The notes beneath the pieces are model-generated. The model ran no database searches. It saw only the letters and a list, made by a program, of their open reading frames with translations, and was not told the DNA's origin. Positions 22,301-29,935 of a stretch of DNA of 64,000 nt are shown here, one piece after another. This DNA is from Ceratotherium simum simum. Lineage: Eukaryota > Chordata > Mammalia > Perissodactyla > Rhinocerotidae. How positions within the stretch are numbered: position 1 is the stretch's first letter; every line of letters begins with the position of its first letter. The stretch covers positions 10,519,424 through 10,583,423 of the forward strand of contig NW_004454160.1 in assembly GCF_000283155.1 (NCBI RefSeq), in the 5' to 3' direction. The position numbers and the translations under genes were made by a program.

Positions 22301-24781
22301 CACTTTTCCTTTAGAGCACTTATCGTAACTTATAATTATATACTGGCATGTATACTTGTTTAGTGTCTGCCTCTCCAAGAGACTGCAAGTTCCTTGAGAG
22401 TGGGAACTTTGTCCATTTTTCTCATCAATGATTTCACGATGCCCAGCACACTACTTGGCATGAATGAGTGAATGAATAGTTTATACTCAAAAAAATACTT
22501 GTTGGATGAATGAACACAAAGCTTCCATGCATTTTGTATAGTGAATGACCATTCTACATGGTGCTAAGATTCCGGAAGCCTCATTTCTTTCTTGCTAGTG
22601 GGCTACCAAAAGCTCAAGACAAAAATGAGCATTGACACTCTCAGCCTTCCTGCCTTTTTCTCAAACTTCAGGGAGAAGTGACAGACAGAGTAGGCAGCAG
22701 CCAAACAGAATGGCTTCCCTCCCAGACACAGGAGAGAATATGGCAAAAAGAATCTTTTTACTGCTGGGGATAGGTGATCACTGAGAATATGCCATCTTGG
22801 AAGGCTTGTTCTGTGAAGAGAGAAGAAGTAAAGAAGTCCTCAGGTTTAATCACAATCTACTTGGGAAGACAAAGACCACCCACAAAATGCCATAACATGC
22901 CCACAAACACTGAATGACATGAAGAATTCAACTCCTTATTCAGAGGCAACAGAATGTATACTTTCACAGGTTACTGAACTTATTTCTTCATTTATGGAAC
23001 AGGGATGACAAAAATCCATCTTGAAGGTTTTTAAGGACTAATCAAAATTATGTAGCGCACAGTGGGCTCTCATCAAGTGTCAGTCTCCCTGTCCTCCAGG
23101 CATTGCTCAGGCTCCCAGCCTACTGATTTCAGCTATGACTCCAGAAAGAGCCGAGGGCAGCATCAGCATCTCTAAGAAAACGAATTTAGACAGGTGTCTC
23201 AGCTTAAATGTGTTTACTGACCGACCTTCTACATTTTCAGTCTATATAGAAATTAAAGGATAGAAAGAGAAATTTAAATGTATCAAAGGGTGTTTATTTG
23301 ACCATTCATGGCTACTTAGGAAAATTTAAAACTATTTTTAAACTATAACTCCTCTCATAATGAAGGTGGGTTCACCCTCACCACTTTCATAATCCTCTAC
23401 ACTTGAAAAATTATTAAGTAGTCTCCATTGATGTCCCATCACCCCACCAGGCATGGGCTCCTACAAGGTCAGTTTCACTGCTTTTTCAAATAATTCACTT
23501 CAAGCTCAAAGTATGTCTACTTTGGACTTGCCAAATTTTGACACGTTTTACCAGAGGTTTGCACTTGCCAACAAAAAACAAAAGCTTGAGAGGAACTGAT
23601 TTCACAAGTCTAAAGAGAGTACTATCACGCTTTAGTATGACCTGGACATAACGTTATGCCTGGACAACGAGGAATTCCCTCTCATTCTTCAGCGCCTGAC
23701 TGCTGATCAACCTCTGAGTTGTCTCAGGTGAAGGAGCCTCACAGTAAGTGCTCTAGGAACGTGCTGATTAAGAAGCCCTAAAACGCTGCGACGTGTGTCT
23801 TCATTCATGAATTCTACAATGGGAGGCAGTGGGAGGAATTCTTTAACTCGGGGTGAGGTGACTAGTCAGCTCCAGACTATGGTGTCTCCGGAACGGGAGG
23901 AACAGCCCACTAGCAAGAAAGGAGGGAATGCTGAGTCCTAATGTACGTTTAAAATGTATATTTCTGATCGGAGTTCAGCATCGGGCGCGCTGGGCACACC
24001 AACCACCAGGCACTGTCAAACCATGGCCCGAACCCGCCGTGGCTAAGGTCTGAGTGAACAGGGAAGGTTCCCCCTCTCCTACCCTAGCAGTCTCCGGGCG
24101 CGTAGTACTATTAGTGATAATGAGCTCCGTCCGGCTTCGCAGTGCCTGCCAAAGCGTGGCCAGGCCCTTCCCTGCTCACACACGCCGTCCCCCGCGCTGC
24201 GGAACCCACAGGACCAGAGGCGATTAGAAGTCGGGGTGCAGCCGCCCGGCCCCCTGCAGCGCACGCAGACCACTGACTCTTCACCCCCGAACTGGGAGCG
24301 GGGCGGCTTCCCCAGGGGCTGGGGCCCCGAGGCCGCGCCCACAGCCCAGCCCCAGAGGAGCAGTCACCGGCTCCGGAGGTTCTCCCGGGCGGCGGAGCTC
24401 GGGGCGGGGACCCCGGCCTCGCGCCCCCGGCCCCGGGGGTGCCAGCCTTGCTTCCTGCTCCTCTCGCTGTAAAATAACAAGTCCCCTGCCGGGCCCTACC
24501 GAACCCTCTGAGAAGCCCACCTCGGATCAGAGAGCGGCCCCGGACCCGGGCCACCCGCCGCCGCCGCCCGCCGCTAGCCTCGCCCCCCCGAAGCTCCTGA
24601 CCTCCGAGTCTTTGCGCTGGTTGCGGTTGAACTCTCGGGCTTTGCCCCCAGGCAGCAGACCCCCGGCGGCCCGCGGTGCCCCGGGTGGAGGCTGCGCGGT
24701 TGCTGGCGGCGGAGGTGGCGGCGGCTGGGGCTGCTTATTGTTCAAGATCAGCGGGCCGGGTCCGCCGGCTGCCGGCTCCAT
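7126..24781 (-). CDS. STRIP1: striatin-interacting protein 1 (STRIP1/FAM40A), complete, 21 coding exons
   Basis: STRIP1 is a cytoplasmic scaffold of the STRIPAK complex, which joins striatin/PP2A with MOB4 and GCK-type kinases and affects cell shape, Hippo signalling and the cytoskeleton. The 21 coding exons sum to 2514 nt, exactly 837 codons plus stop, the length I recall for human STRIP1. Every junction is GT-AG and in frame. From the N-terminus it has a Pro/Ala-rich leader (residues 16-45), the N1221-type helical domain (about 65-355), an acidic Glu/Asp linker (about 377-390), and the DUF3402-type domain (about 430-800), ending W-E-E-L-L-Q. The start ATG at 24779-24781 has A at -3 and G at +4. 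An in-frame upstream ATG exists at 24874. No disabling change was seen, so the gene looks functional. Family domain limits are from memory. Confidence 0.97.
7374..8566 (-). other. STRIP1: STRIP1 intron 20
   Basis: No exon seen. It contains an L2 fragment at about 8090-8300; the rest is unassigned. Confidence 0.7.
8090..8300 (-). repeat. LINE/L2 fragment
   Basis: The stretch 'ggaagctaatgaacgatttt' ... 'tttgaaaagatcactggggc' ... 'ggaggcaggga' matches the reverse complement of the L2 interior. Confidence 0.6.
8567..8771 (-). CDS. STRIP1: STRIP1 coding exon 20
   Basis: Residues 688-756, M-L-V-V-F-K-S-A through D-W-A-Y-G-N. Acceptor CCTTCCCAG, donor GTGCGG; 205 nt. Confidence 0.95.
8864..8978. 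repeat. MITE-like element with imperfect terminal inverted repeats
   Basis: The left end 'agggtgaccaattgtcccag' is imperfectly mirrored by the right end, which reads 'agagtgatcaaccattctgg' on the other strand. The unit is about 115 bp, in STRIP1 intron 19, and resembles an old non-autonomous DNA transposon. I cannot name the family. Confidence 0.5.
9411..9515 (-). CDS. STRIP1: STRIP1 coding exon 19
   Basis: Residues 653-687, [10 protein letters not shown] through K-H-S-R-T-M. Acceptor TTCCCTGCAG, donor GTGAGT; 105 nt, phase 0 both ends. Confidence 0.95.
9516..10069 (-). other. STRIP1: STRIP1 intron 18, nothing recognised
   Basis: No exon, RNA gene or clear repeat was recognised in this intron. 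Confidence 0.6.
10070..10136 (-). CDS. STRIP1: STRIP1 coding exon 18
   Basis: Residues 630-652, I-S-V-L-D-Y-P-H through T-A-E-S-L. Acceptor CCTCTGCAG, donor GTAAGT; 67 nt. Confidence 0.95.
10745..10830 (+). repeat. LINE/L2 3'-end fragment
   Basis: 'caggaaccatgtctcattca' followed by 'tgcccagcagagtgctggc' and 'gtaggtgctgaat' is a decayed L2 terminus in STRIP1 intron 17. Confidence 0.55.
10903..11003 (-). CDS. STRIP1: STRIP1 coding exon 17
   Basis: Residues 597-630, F-E-Y-M-A-Q-H-L through I-T-A-K-N-S. Acceptor GATTTTAG, donor GTGATA; 101 nt. Confidence 0.95.
11218..11344 (-). CDS. STRIP1: STRIP1 coding exon 16
   Basis: Residues 554-596, T-T-V-L-Q-S-M-K through N-H-V-Y-Q. It includes a run of leucines in a predicted helix. 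Acceptor GTGTTTCCAG, donor GTACCT; 127 nt. Confidence 0.95.
11345..12590 (-). other. STRIP1: STRIP1 intron 15
   Basis: There is a short MIR-like fragment at about 12265-12345 ('cattttacagaggaggaaat'). Nothing else was recognised. Confidence 0.55.
12591..12688 (-). CDS. STRIP1: STRIP1 coding exon 15
   Basis: Residues 522-554, I-A-L-L-K-I-L-L through L-P-E-E-M-P. Acceptor CCTCCCCAG, donor GTGAGT; 98 nt. Confidence 0.95.
12938..13012 (-). CDS. STRIP1: STRIP1 coding exon 14
   Basis: Residues 497-521, G-E-E-E-V-E-Q-V through S-L-P-Q-Y-M. The acceptor GTTAAAAG has a weak polypyrimidine run; donor GTGAGT. 75 nt, phase 0 both ends, so skipping would keep the frame. Confidence 0.93.
13105..13360 (-). 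repeat. MIR SINE
   Basis: Near-complete reverse MIR: 'ccccattttacaggtgagga', 'agtaacttgcctaagtactg', 'gctgggattcggaggcagg', 'tgctcttaacccctgcac'. It lies in STRIP1 intron 13. Confidence 0.85.
13495..13566 (-). CDS. STRIP1: STRIP1 coding exon 13
   Basis: Residues 473-496, H-K-Y-T-S-I-A-E through S-P-L-S-G. Acceptor CTCTCCAG, donor GTGAGT; 72 nt, phase 0 both ends. Confidence 0.95.
13567..14666 (-). other. STRIP1: STRIP1 intron 12
   Basis: No exon seen. There is a short local duplication 'aatcaagtact' around 13866-13898 and otherwise unassigned sequence. Confidence 0.55.
14667..14730 (-). CDS. STRIP1: STRIP1 coding exon 12
   Basis: Residues 451-472, D-T-N-T-V-V-G-L through K-T-L-K-Q. Acceptor TTCTCCAG, donor GTAGGT; 64 nt. 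Confidence 0.95.
14855..14920 (-). CDS. STRIP1: STRIP1 coding exon 11
   Basis: Residues 429-451, E-K-D-I-E-M-F-L through G-Y-T-L-G-S. Acceptor CTCTGGCAG, donor GTGAGT; 66 nt. Confidence 0.95.
15368..15602 (-). mobile_element. ERE-type SINE, composite form, 5' truncated
   Basis: The T-run, 'gaggaagatcagccctgagc' block, second 'gaggaagaccagctctgagc' block and 'caaagcccccgtagatagttg' unit are ERE tail modules read backwards. It stops near 'tcggtgcgtgccca', before the tRNA-like head. It has two stacked tail modules, like the copy at 59444. STRIP1 intron 10. Confidence 0.85.
16100..16317 (-). CDS. STRIP1: STRIP1 coding exon 10, acidic linker
   Basis: Residues 357-429. It encodes a run of glutamates then aspartates ([10 protein letters not shown]), followed by P-P-P-L-Q-H-P and W-A-P-K-V-R. 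The linker is probably disordered between the two helical domains. Acceptor TGTTTACAG, donor GTGAGT; 218 nt. Confidence 0.95.
16676..16858 (-). CDS. STRIP1: STRIP1 coding exon 9
   Basis: Residues 296-356, C-T-L-G-G-F-E-E through G-R-R-E-H-K, end of the N1221 region with a basic stretch. Acceptor TGTGATGCAG, donor GTGAGG; 183 nt, phase 0 at both ends. Confidence 0.95.
16859..17975 (-). other. STRIP1: STRIP1 intron 8, nothing recognised
   Basis: About 1.1 kb with no exon or repeat I can identify. Confidence 0.5.
17976..18103 (-). CDS. STRIP1: STRIP1 coding exon 8
   Basis: Residues 253-295, S-P-L-Y-N-N-E-P through L-W-K-T-V-L. Acceptor CACCTCCAG, donor GTGAGC; 128 nt. Confidence 0.95.
18214..18320 (-). 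CDS. STRIP1: STRIP1 coding exon 7
   Basis: Residues 217-253, V-L-L-N-I-M-Y-L through F-R-A-E-L-G. Acceptor TTGTCCCCAG, donor GTAGGA; 107 nt. Confidence 0.95.
18530..18605 (+). repeat. LINE/L2 3'-end fragment
   Basis: 'gagcaaagtgcttactcaaa' followed by 'caggtgcttgataaatggt' resembles the L2 terminus. STRIP1 intron 6. Confidence 0.5.
19323..19391 (-). CDS. STRIP1: STRIP1 coding exon 6
   Basis: Residues 194-217, N-S-A-A-C-S-S through D-S-T-D-L-R. Acceptor CTCTTGCAG, donor GTGAGG; 69 nt. Confidence 0.95.
19520..19745 (+). repeat. MIR SINE
   Basis: Forward MIR: 'ggtttgaatcctgcctctaa', 'cttctctgtgcctcagtttc', 'cttatctgcaaactggggat', 'caatgcctgggacatataag'. STRIP1 intron 5. Confidence 0.9.
20201..20321 (-). 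CDS. STRIP1: STRIP1 coding exon 5
   Basis: Residues 154-194, G-T-F-G-E-C-S-S through L-N-M-E-I-D. Acceptor TGTTTGCAG, donor GTGAGT; 121 nt. Confidence 0.95.
20421..20555 (-). CDS. STRIP1: STRIP1 coding exon 4
   Basis: Residues 109-154, T-D-K-K-W-T-E-L through I-L-Y-V-A-Q, within the N1221 domain. Acceptor CCCTGTAG, donor GTACTG; 135 nt. The following intron is only 99 nt. Confidence 0.95.
20988..21062 (-). CDS. STRIP1: STRIP1 coding exon 3
   Basis: Residues 84-109, including [10 protein letters not shown]. Acceptor TTCTTGACAG, donor GTGAGA; 75 nt. Confidence 0.95.
21789..22010 (+). mobile_element. ERE-type SINE
   Basis: tRNA-like head 'ggggccagcccggtggcgta', then 'agccatgctgcggcagcagc', a 'gatgttagctcagggc' tail and an A-rich end. 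It is flanked by a short target duplication 'ccaaata' (21781-21788 side and 22011-22017). STRIP1 intron 2. Confidence 0.9.
22039..22108 (-). CDS. STRIP1: STRIP1 coding exon 2
   Basis: Residues 61-84, starting G-Y-S-E-S-P-D-L. Acceptor TTTCAACAG, donor GTAAAG; 70 nt, ends in phase 1. Confidence 0.95.
22109..24601 (-). other. STRIP1: STRIP1 intron 1
   Basis: The largest STRIP1 intron (2.5 kb). It contains an L2 end at 22265-22520, a MIR-like fragment at about 22960-23090, and the downstream half of the CpG island from about 24080. No extra exon was recognised. Confidence 0.65.
22265..22520 (+). repeat. LINE/L2 3' end
   Basis: 'agcacttatcgtaacttata', 'gcaagttccttgagagtggg', 'tttgtccatttttctcatca' and 'gttggatgaatga' follow the L2 3' consensus in order. 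Confidence 0.8.
24602..24781 (-). CDS. STRIP1: STRIP1 coding exon 1
   Basis: Residues 1-60, starting M-E-P-A-A-G-G-P, with a run of seven prolines at residues 20-26 and ending R-K-D-S-E. Donor GAG|GTCAGG, phase 0. The exon is CpG-rich and continues upstream as 5' UTR. Confidence 0.95.
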
Positions 24782-24910
24782 CTTGGCTGCTCCACACCCC
24801 CGGCTTAATTCGCGGACAGTAGCCGCGATACAACTCTCGCGTGATTTCCTCCAGGAACGCTCCCTGGTCGCCATATTAAGTGTGGCGGCAAGTGCCGGAA
24901 GCCATATTGA
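24782..24910 (-). other. STRIP1: STRIP1 5' leader
   Basis: Sequence upstream of the annotated ATG. It has an in-frame upstream ATG at 24872-24874 with no intervening stop, and a 10-codon upstream ORF at 24876-24905. The 5' limit is inferred. Confidence 0.55.
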
Positions 24911-25073
24911 CTGCCCAACACCTCGTGAGATTCTTTCTGCGTGAAACGTTATTCTTCTCGGGCCAGTTCGTTTCCGCTGCTTTTTCAGTACCGGCTTAGT
25001 TGTTTTATTTGTGCGGCCTCCCTTAGCTCCTTCAATCAGTTTAGTCTCCCTTTCCTTTCTTTAACATCGTTTT

Positions 25074-25269
25074 GGGGCCTGCCCGTGGCGTAGCGGTTAA
25101 GTGTGTGCGCTCTGCTACTGGCGGCCCGGGGTTCGGATCCCAGGCGCTCACTGACGCACCGCTTCTCCGGCCATGCTGAGGCCGTGTCCCACATACAGCA
25201 ACTAGAAAGATGTGCAGCTATGACATACAACTATCTACTGGGGCTTTGGGGGGAAAAATAAAAATAAAA
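25074..25269 (+). mobile_element. ERE-type SINE
   Basis: Head 'ggggcctgcccgtggcgtag', then 'ccacatacagcaactagaaa' and 'tactggggctttgggggg' with an A-rich tail. A 13-bp target duplication 'taacatcgttttg' lies at 25062-25074 and 25270-25282. It sits about 170 bp upstream of the STRIP1 leader. Confidence 0.95.
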
Positions 25270-25292
25270 TAACATCGTTTTGCGCTTGTCGC

Positions 25293-26235
25293 TGTTACAG
25301 CCCTGTTGAAAGCTTAGGGGATACAGTAGTGAACAAAATGGACACCATCCCAGTCTTCACGAGTTGACATCTACTTGGAGAGGTATGCTAAGCAAATGAA
25401 TAAATCAATAAAACAATTACAGTTGTGACAAATATTTATTCATCGTTCATTCAAAAAGCATTTAATGAATGTCTTCTAGCTCCAGGTAGTGCGATAGAAG
25501 GGAGAATAAATCAAGTTCCTGCCCTCATGGTGCATAACATACTGCCTGGTGGGAGAGACAAACAGTGAGCACGCAAATATAATGTTAGACAAACAGGTGC
25601 TGAGAAGAAACAAAAAGAAGTGTAAGGGATTAGAAGGTGGCAGCGCTGGTGGGGGCGGGGGATGGCTATATTAGGCTGCCCCAGGAAGGCAGGCCCGAGA
25701 GTGCGATTTTGAATGAGTTCTGAAAGAAGTGAGAGCGGTGCAGAGATCCACAGAGGCAACACGGGCAGAGGGACCAGATAACTGCAGAGGCTCTGGGTTA
25801 GTGTGGCAAGAACTGAGTGAGCCAGGGGAAGAATAGTAGGAGATGAGGGCCAGGTAATGCATGAGCCAGATAAATGCAGGGACTTAAAAGTCGTGGAAAG
25901 GAGTTTGGATTTTATTCTAAGTGAAATGGGAAACAATGAGAGGATGTTAACCAGGAGGGTGTCATGGTCTGATGTTTAAAAGACCAATCTGGCTGCTTTT
26001 GGAGAAGGGATTGGAGAGTTGCAAGAGTAGGTGAGGGTAATCGGGTTAGGAGACTATATAGATGGAAATAATAGTGCCTTGCATCAGGGTGGAGTTTTGG
26101 GTTGATATGATATTTTTATATTGTGTAAATAGATTCAACAGGATTTGCTGAAAGGCTGGAATCCTATCAGCAGGATGGAGATAAATAAAGGATGAGTCCT
26201 AGATTTTTGGCTTGAGCAAGTGGGTGGGTGGTTGT
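25293..26235 (-). repeat. LINE/L2, two adjacent fragments
   Basis: The first piece (about 25293-25415) has 'gatacagtagtgaacaaaat'. The second (about 25425-26235) has 'tgccctcatggtgcataac' and 'gaccaatctggctgctttt'. Both match the reverse complement of L2 in the expected order. Confidence 0.75.
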
Positions 26236-26423
26236 ATTACTTATTAAAATAAAGATGTCTGGGAGAAAAAAAACAGGTTGAGGGAGAAGATCAAGATTTT
26301 TGTTTGGGACATGTCATATTTGAGATGCCCATTAGACATCTTAGAGGTGATGTGTAATAATTACCTGTTACTGTGCTGTGAGATCCTTAAAGGCATTTTA
26401 TTATCTTTGTCTCTCCAGAACTA

Positions 26424-26505
26424 CATCTTGGCTGCTCCACACTCCCAGCTCAATTCTAGGAAAGTCGCTGTGGTGCAATTTTTGCATGATTTCTACCAAG
26501 GTCCC
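26424..26505 (-). repeat. decayed copy of STRIP1 5' leader
   Basis: 'catcttggctgctccacac' is identical to 24779-24797. The next about 50 bases also align without gaps, with mostly C-to-T or G-to-A differences at former CpGs; about 55 of the first 70 bases match by eye. Same orientation as STRIP1, about 1.6 kb upstream. The copied start codon is followed at once by TAG, so it has no coding role. Confidence 0.7.
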
Positions 26506-26899
26506 ACCTAGTAGGTGCTTTAAAAGTCTTTTTTTGTAAAATAATGAATAAATCCAAAACCACCATGTTGCTACTTCCTCCTACCTAGCTTCCTGTTCTT
26601 TGCCTCTATTCCTTCTCAAATCTAGTCATACACTTTGTAAATTAGCATTTCATCCAAACTAGGCTGGGCCAAGCTGATAGGAAAAACTAAGGAATTTGCA
26701 GGAAAAGGACCAGTGCTGAGAGGCTTCTTAGATAAAATCAGCAAATCCCACACGACCCAACACACAAATGACGTTTAGTTTTAGTGACCCCAGTTTGGAC
26801 AAGTTCTAAGACTGACCTACCATAAGCTCTATCATCTGGGAAAAAAAATTTAGACCTTTAAACACTGTACACTGCTTCAGCTACATTCAGAACAAGAAA

Positions 26900-27179
26900 G
26901 GTTTGGGTTCAGCAATTCCACTTGTAGTAATAAATCCTAAGAAAATGATCAAAGATTTAGACAAAGATATATGTATGATGATGTTCCAGGCAGTGGTATT
27001 TTCAATAATGTAAAGTTGCGACCAACCTAATCTGAGAAATAGCCAATAAGAAAATGGCTAACTAAATAATGGGGTATGCATAAGATTGAATATAGAGAAG
27101 CCATTAATATTTGTGTTTAATATTAAGAATTTTTAGTGACATGGCAAAATGCTTATGATATAATTGAATGTACAATTGG

Positions 27180-27220
<41 letters not shown>

Positions 27221-27350
27221 TATGTCTATGTGTAGAAAAGAGACTGGAAGGAAATATACCAGAAACTTAGTAGGTTTTATTTCTGGATGTTGGAAACATA
27301 GGTTATTTTCATTTCCTTCTTTATACTTTTCTGTGTTCTTGGAATTTTTA
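26900..27350. repeat. probable old LINE-derived sequence with (TG)n microsatellite
   Basis: Phrases such as 'agactggaaggaaatatacc' and 'ttctttatacttttctgtgt' are typical of old L1 3' regions. It includes a (TG)n run at 27183-27219. Family assignment is uncertain. Confidence 0.45.
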
Positions 27351-27790
27351 TAATCAATGTGCTATTTTTATTAAGGTATAATTTATACTCAATAAACTGC
27401 ACATGTTCAAAGTATACAATTTGATGTATTTTGACATATGTAAACACCATAAAATCATGACCACAATCAAAATAATGAACATATCCATCACCCCCAAAAG
27501 TTGCCTGTGCCCATTGGTAATCCTCTCTTCTACTCATTACTGTGCCCCTCTCTCATTTCTAGTTAACCACTGATAAGCTTTCTGACACTTAGATTAGTTT
27601 GCATATTCTCCAATTTTACATAAACAGAATCATACAATATGTATTCTTTTTTGTCTGAATTATTTCACTCAACGCAGTTATTTTGAAATTCATCCATCTT
27701 GTTACATGATATTAATAGTTAATAAATAGCATCCCATTGTTTATCCAGTCACCTGTTAACAGACATGTGGGTTGCTTCCAGTTGTTCTGG
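27350..27790 (-). repeat. LINE/L1 fragment
   Basis: 'attaaggtataatttatact', 'atcaaaataatgaacatatc', 'catcacccccaaaagttgcc', 'tttcactcaacgcagttatt' are in the order known from the old L1M 3' region. Orientation is inferred. Confidence 0.65.
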
Positions 27791-27929
27791 CTTGTTCAAA
27801 CTTAATATTGAGAGGTAACAAGCCCTTTTTATAAAAACTGTCTGAGCCTGTGTGGAAACCTTTCCTGAATGAAATGCAGTGTCTCCAAGCTGTGACTAGC
27901 TCAAGAATTCTAAATAGGAGAGCTACTTA

Positions 27930-28169
27930 TTTTATTTATTTATTTTTTTGTGAGGAAGATCAGCCCTGAGCTAACATCTGCCAATCCTACTCTTTTTGCT
28001 GAGGAAGACTGGCCCTGAGCTGACATCCATGCCCATCTTCCTCCACTTTATGTGGGACGCCGCCACAGCATGGCCTGACAAGCAGTGCGTCAGTGCGCGC
28101 CCGGGATCTGAACCCAGGCCGCCAGCAGTGGAGCACGCGCACTTAACAGCTATGCCACTGGGCCGGCCC
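27930..28169 (-). mobile_element. ERE-type SINE
   Basis: Reverse ERE: T-rich tail, 'gaggaagatcagccctgagc', 'atgtgggacgccgccacagc', head 'actgggccggccca'. Target duplication 'aggagagctactta' at 27916-27929 and 28170-28183. Confidence 0.95.
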
Positions 28170-28397
28170 AGGAGAGCTACTTAAATTGGCATCACTTTTG
28201 AGTCCCAAAGAGTCCTCCCTTTACTCTGGCAAAAACTCCTTGAACTATACTCCATTTGGCTTCTGGTAGGAAAAAGGATTCCAAATGTGAAGGAGCTGAA
28301 GCACAGCTGGAGAACTCACTCTTCTCCATTTGCTAAGAAACTTGCAGAAAAGCACAGCCCCATAGAGGGTAGAAGTTGCAGAAACGCCTTCATGCAG

Positions 28398-28545
28398 TTC
28401 TTTTCCTTCTTTCCTCATCTGTAAAATGAGGATAATCCCACCTGTCTTATGAGGCTATGGATCAAATGAGCTAATTTATGTGAAATCATTTTGAAAACTG
28501 TAAAGCATTGTTTTTTCAAAAAAGAGAATTATTATTACCAAGAGG
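28398..28545 (+). repeat. MIR SINE fragment
   Basis: 'ctttcctcatctgtaaaatg' then 'aggataatcccacctgtctt' and 'tcaaatgagctaatttatgt' is MIR 3' half. Confidence 0.75.
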
Positions 28546-29089
28546 TGAAGCCTAAGGTGAGAAGGCCCTTCCTTCGCCATGAGCAGTCATGGTTCAAGAG
28601 ACTGGAAGTGAAATGTTATATTTGAGACATTGTAGCATTGCAAGGGCTCCACCGAGAACAGGGTGGTTGTTCCAGCGGGCTCTGTTGAAGGAAATTGGCA
28701 CATACTGTGTTCTTATAGGATGTCAGGTACTGGGCAAGATGTTTCACATCCATCCATACCTGAGTGCATGCTGGCAGACAAAGTGAGCCTGTTTCTGGCA
28801 ATTTCCATCTTAGCCCTGGCCAAGATATTGCTAGTCACTGAAATGCTCAATATTAAAGTTATGACTCCTGGAGCATCTATGGGCAGATCTTCCCCTCTAG
28901 TTGTAGTGCCATGTGGAGTTCTCTCCATTAATGACTATGAGAAGAGGAAAAGATTAATAATATTTTAGGTAGGTGGTTAATAGGGCAAATATCATTAATC
29001 CTATCTTCCAAAGGAATCAGTCAGCTTAACTCTGTCCCAGGTCGGATTAATTTATAACCTCCTAGCCTTCTTACATATAGATTGGATTA

Positions 29090-29740
29090 GTCAAAAGAGG
29101 ACCCAAATATACATCCAGTAGCTGATTTGACATCTCACGTGGAAGTCTAATGGGCGTTTCAAACTTAATATGCTATAGACAGAACTCTGTATTCTCCCTT
29201 TCTTGCACCAAAATCTGCTCTTCTCCTGCTTTTCCTTAGGATCTAAATAAATGGTATTACCGACTACCCATTTTTCTCAAGCCAAAACCTAGGACACATC
29301 CTTGATTCCTCTCTTCTTCACCCCTCACATCTAGTTCACCAGTGACTCTCTCACCAAAACATATTCTGGAGCTCCCTATTCATGACCATTGCCACTCTAG
29401 TCTTCCCCACTTCCTCTCCTGGTACCCTATAACCAGTTCTCCTTGCAGCCAGGGTGAGGTTTTAGAACCACATATCAACTCACGTCACTCACTTGCTCTC
29501 AATCTTCCATGGCTTCCCACCTCACTTAGATTTAAATCCTAACTCTTTACCCTAACATACGAGACCCACATGGGTCCAGCAGGGATCTGCCTTCTTCTCC
29601 CACCTCATCTCCTACCACTCTCCTCCTTTAGCTTCATGACCCTCCATTCTATCTCTCTAGCATGCCAAGTCTGCTGCTACCTTAAGACCCTTGTTCTGGC
29701 TGATTTTTTGGGAGAGGGGAACTTGGAATATTCTTTTTAT
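29090..29740 (+). repeat. LINE/L2 interior and 3' part
   Basis: 'aaacctaggacacatccttg', 'cactcacttgctctcaatct', 'tggcttcccacctcacttag' and 'tctcctaccactctcctcc' follow the L2 order over about 600 bp. Confidence 0.7.
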
Positions 29741-29744
29741 ATAG

Positions 29745-29935
29745 TAATAATAACAAGAGCAAATATTTATATGTGCTTGCTGTATGGCAGACACTATGCT
29801 AAGGACTTAAACTCGTTTAATCCTCACAACAACCCTATGGGATGGATACTGGTATTTCTCCTATTTTGCAGATGAAGAAATCAAGATATAGAGAGGTAAA
29901 GTATTTTCCCAAGGTCACATAGTGTTTTAGGTCAG
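29745..29935 (-). repeat. MIR SINE
   Basis: 'gcagacactatgctaaggac', 'atcctcacaacaaccctatg', 'ttttgcagatgaagaaatca', 'ttttcccaaggtcacatagt' are the MIR reverse complement. Confidence 0.85.

Larger units (their letters stand above)
24080..24990. promoter_or_regulatory. STRIP1: CpG island and promoter of STRIP1
   Basis: CpG dinucleotides are dense here, unlike the flanks, and the island spans STRIP1 exon 1. On the gene strand an ETS core CTTCCGG (24895-24901) and three YY1-like AA(G/T)ATGG sites (24778-24784, 24871-24877, 24902-24908) lie at or just upstream of the start codon. No TATA box was seen. Transcription start is probably near 24870-24930, inferred from these motifs. Confidence 0.8.

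Noticed and set aside
24111..24554. 147-codon minus-strand open frame in the CpG island
   Set aside because: It lies in STRIP1 intron 1 beyond the donor site. CpG-rich DNA is poor in stop codons, so an open frame is expected there.
25074..25150. tRNA-like sequence at the start of ERE copies
   Set aside because: These are tRNA-derived SINE heads with A-rich tails and target duplications, not functional tRNA genes.
27183..27219. Regular short repeats that might suggest a repeat array
   Set aside because: Simple (TG)n microsatellite. No CRISPR-like spacer structure exists and none is expected in a mammal.
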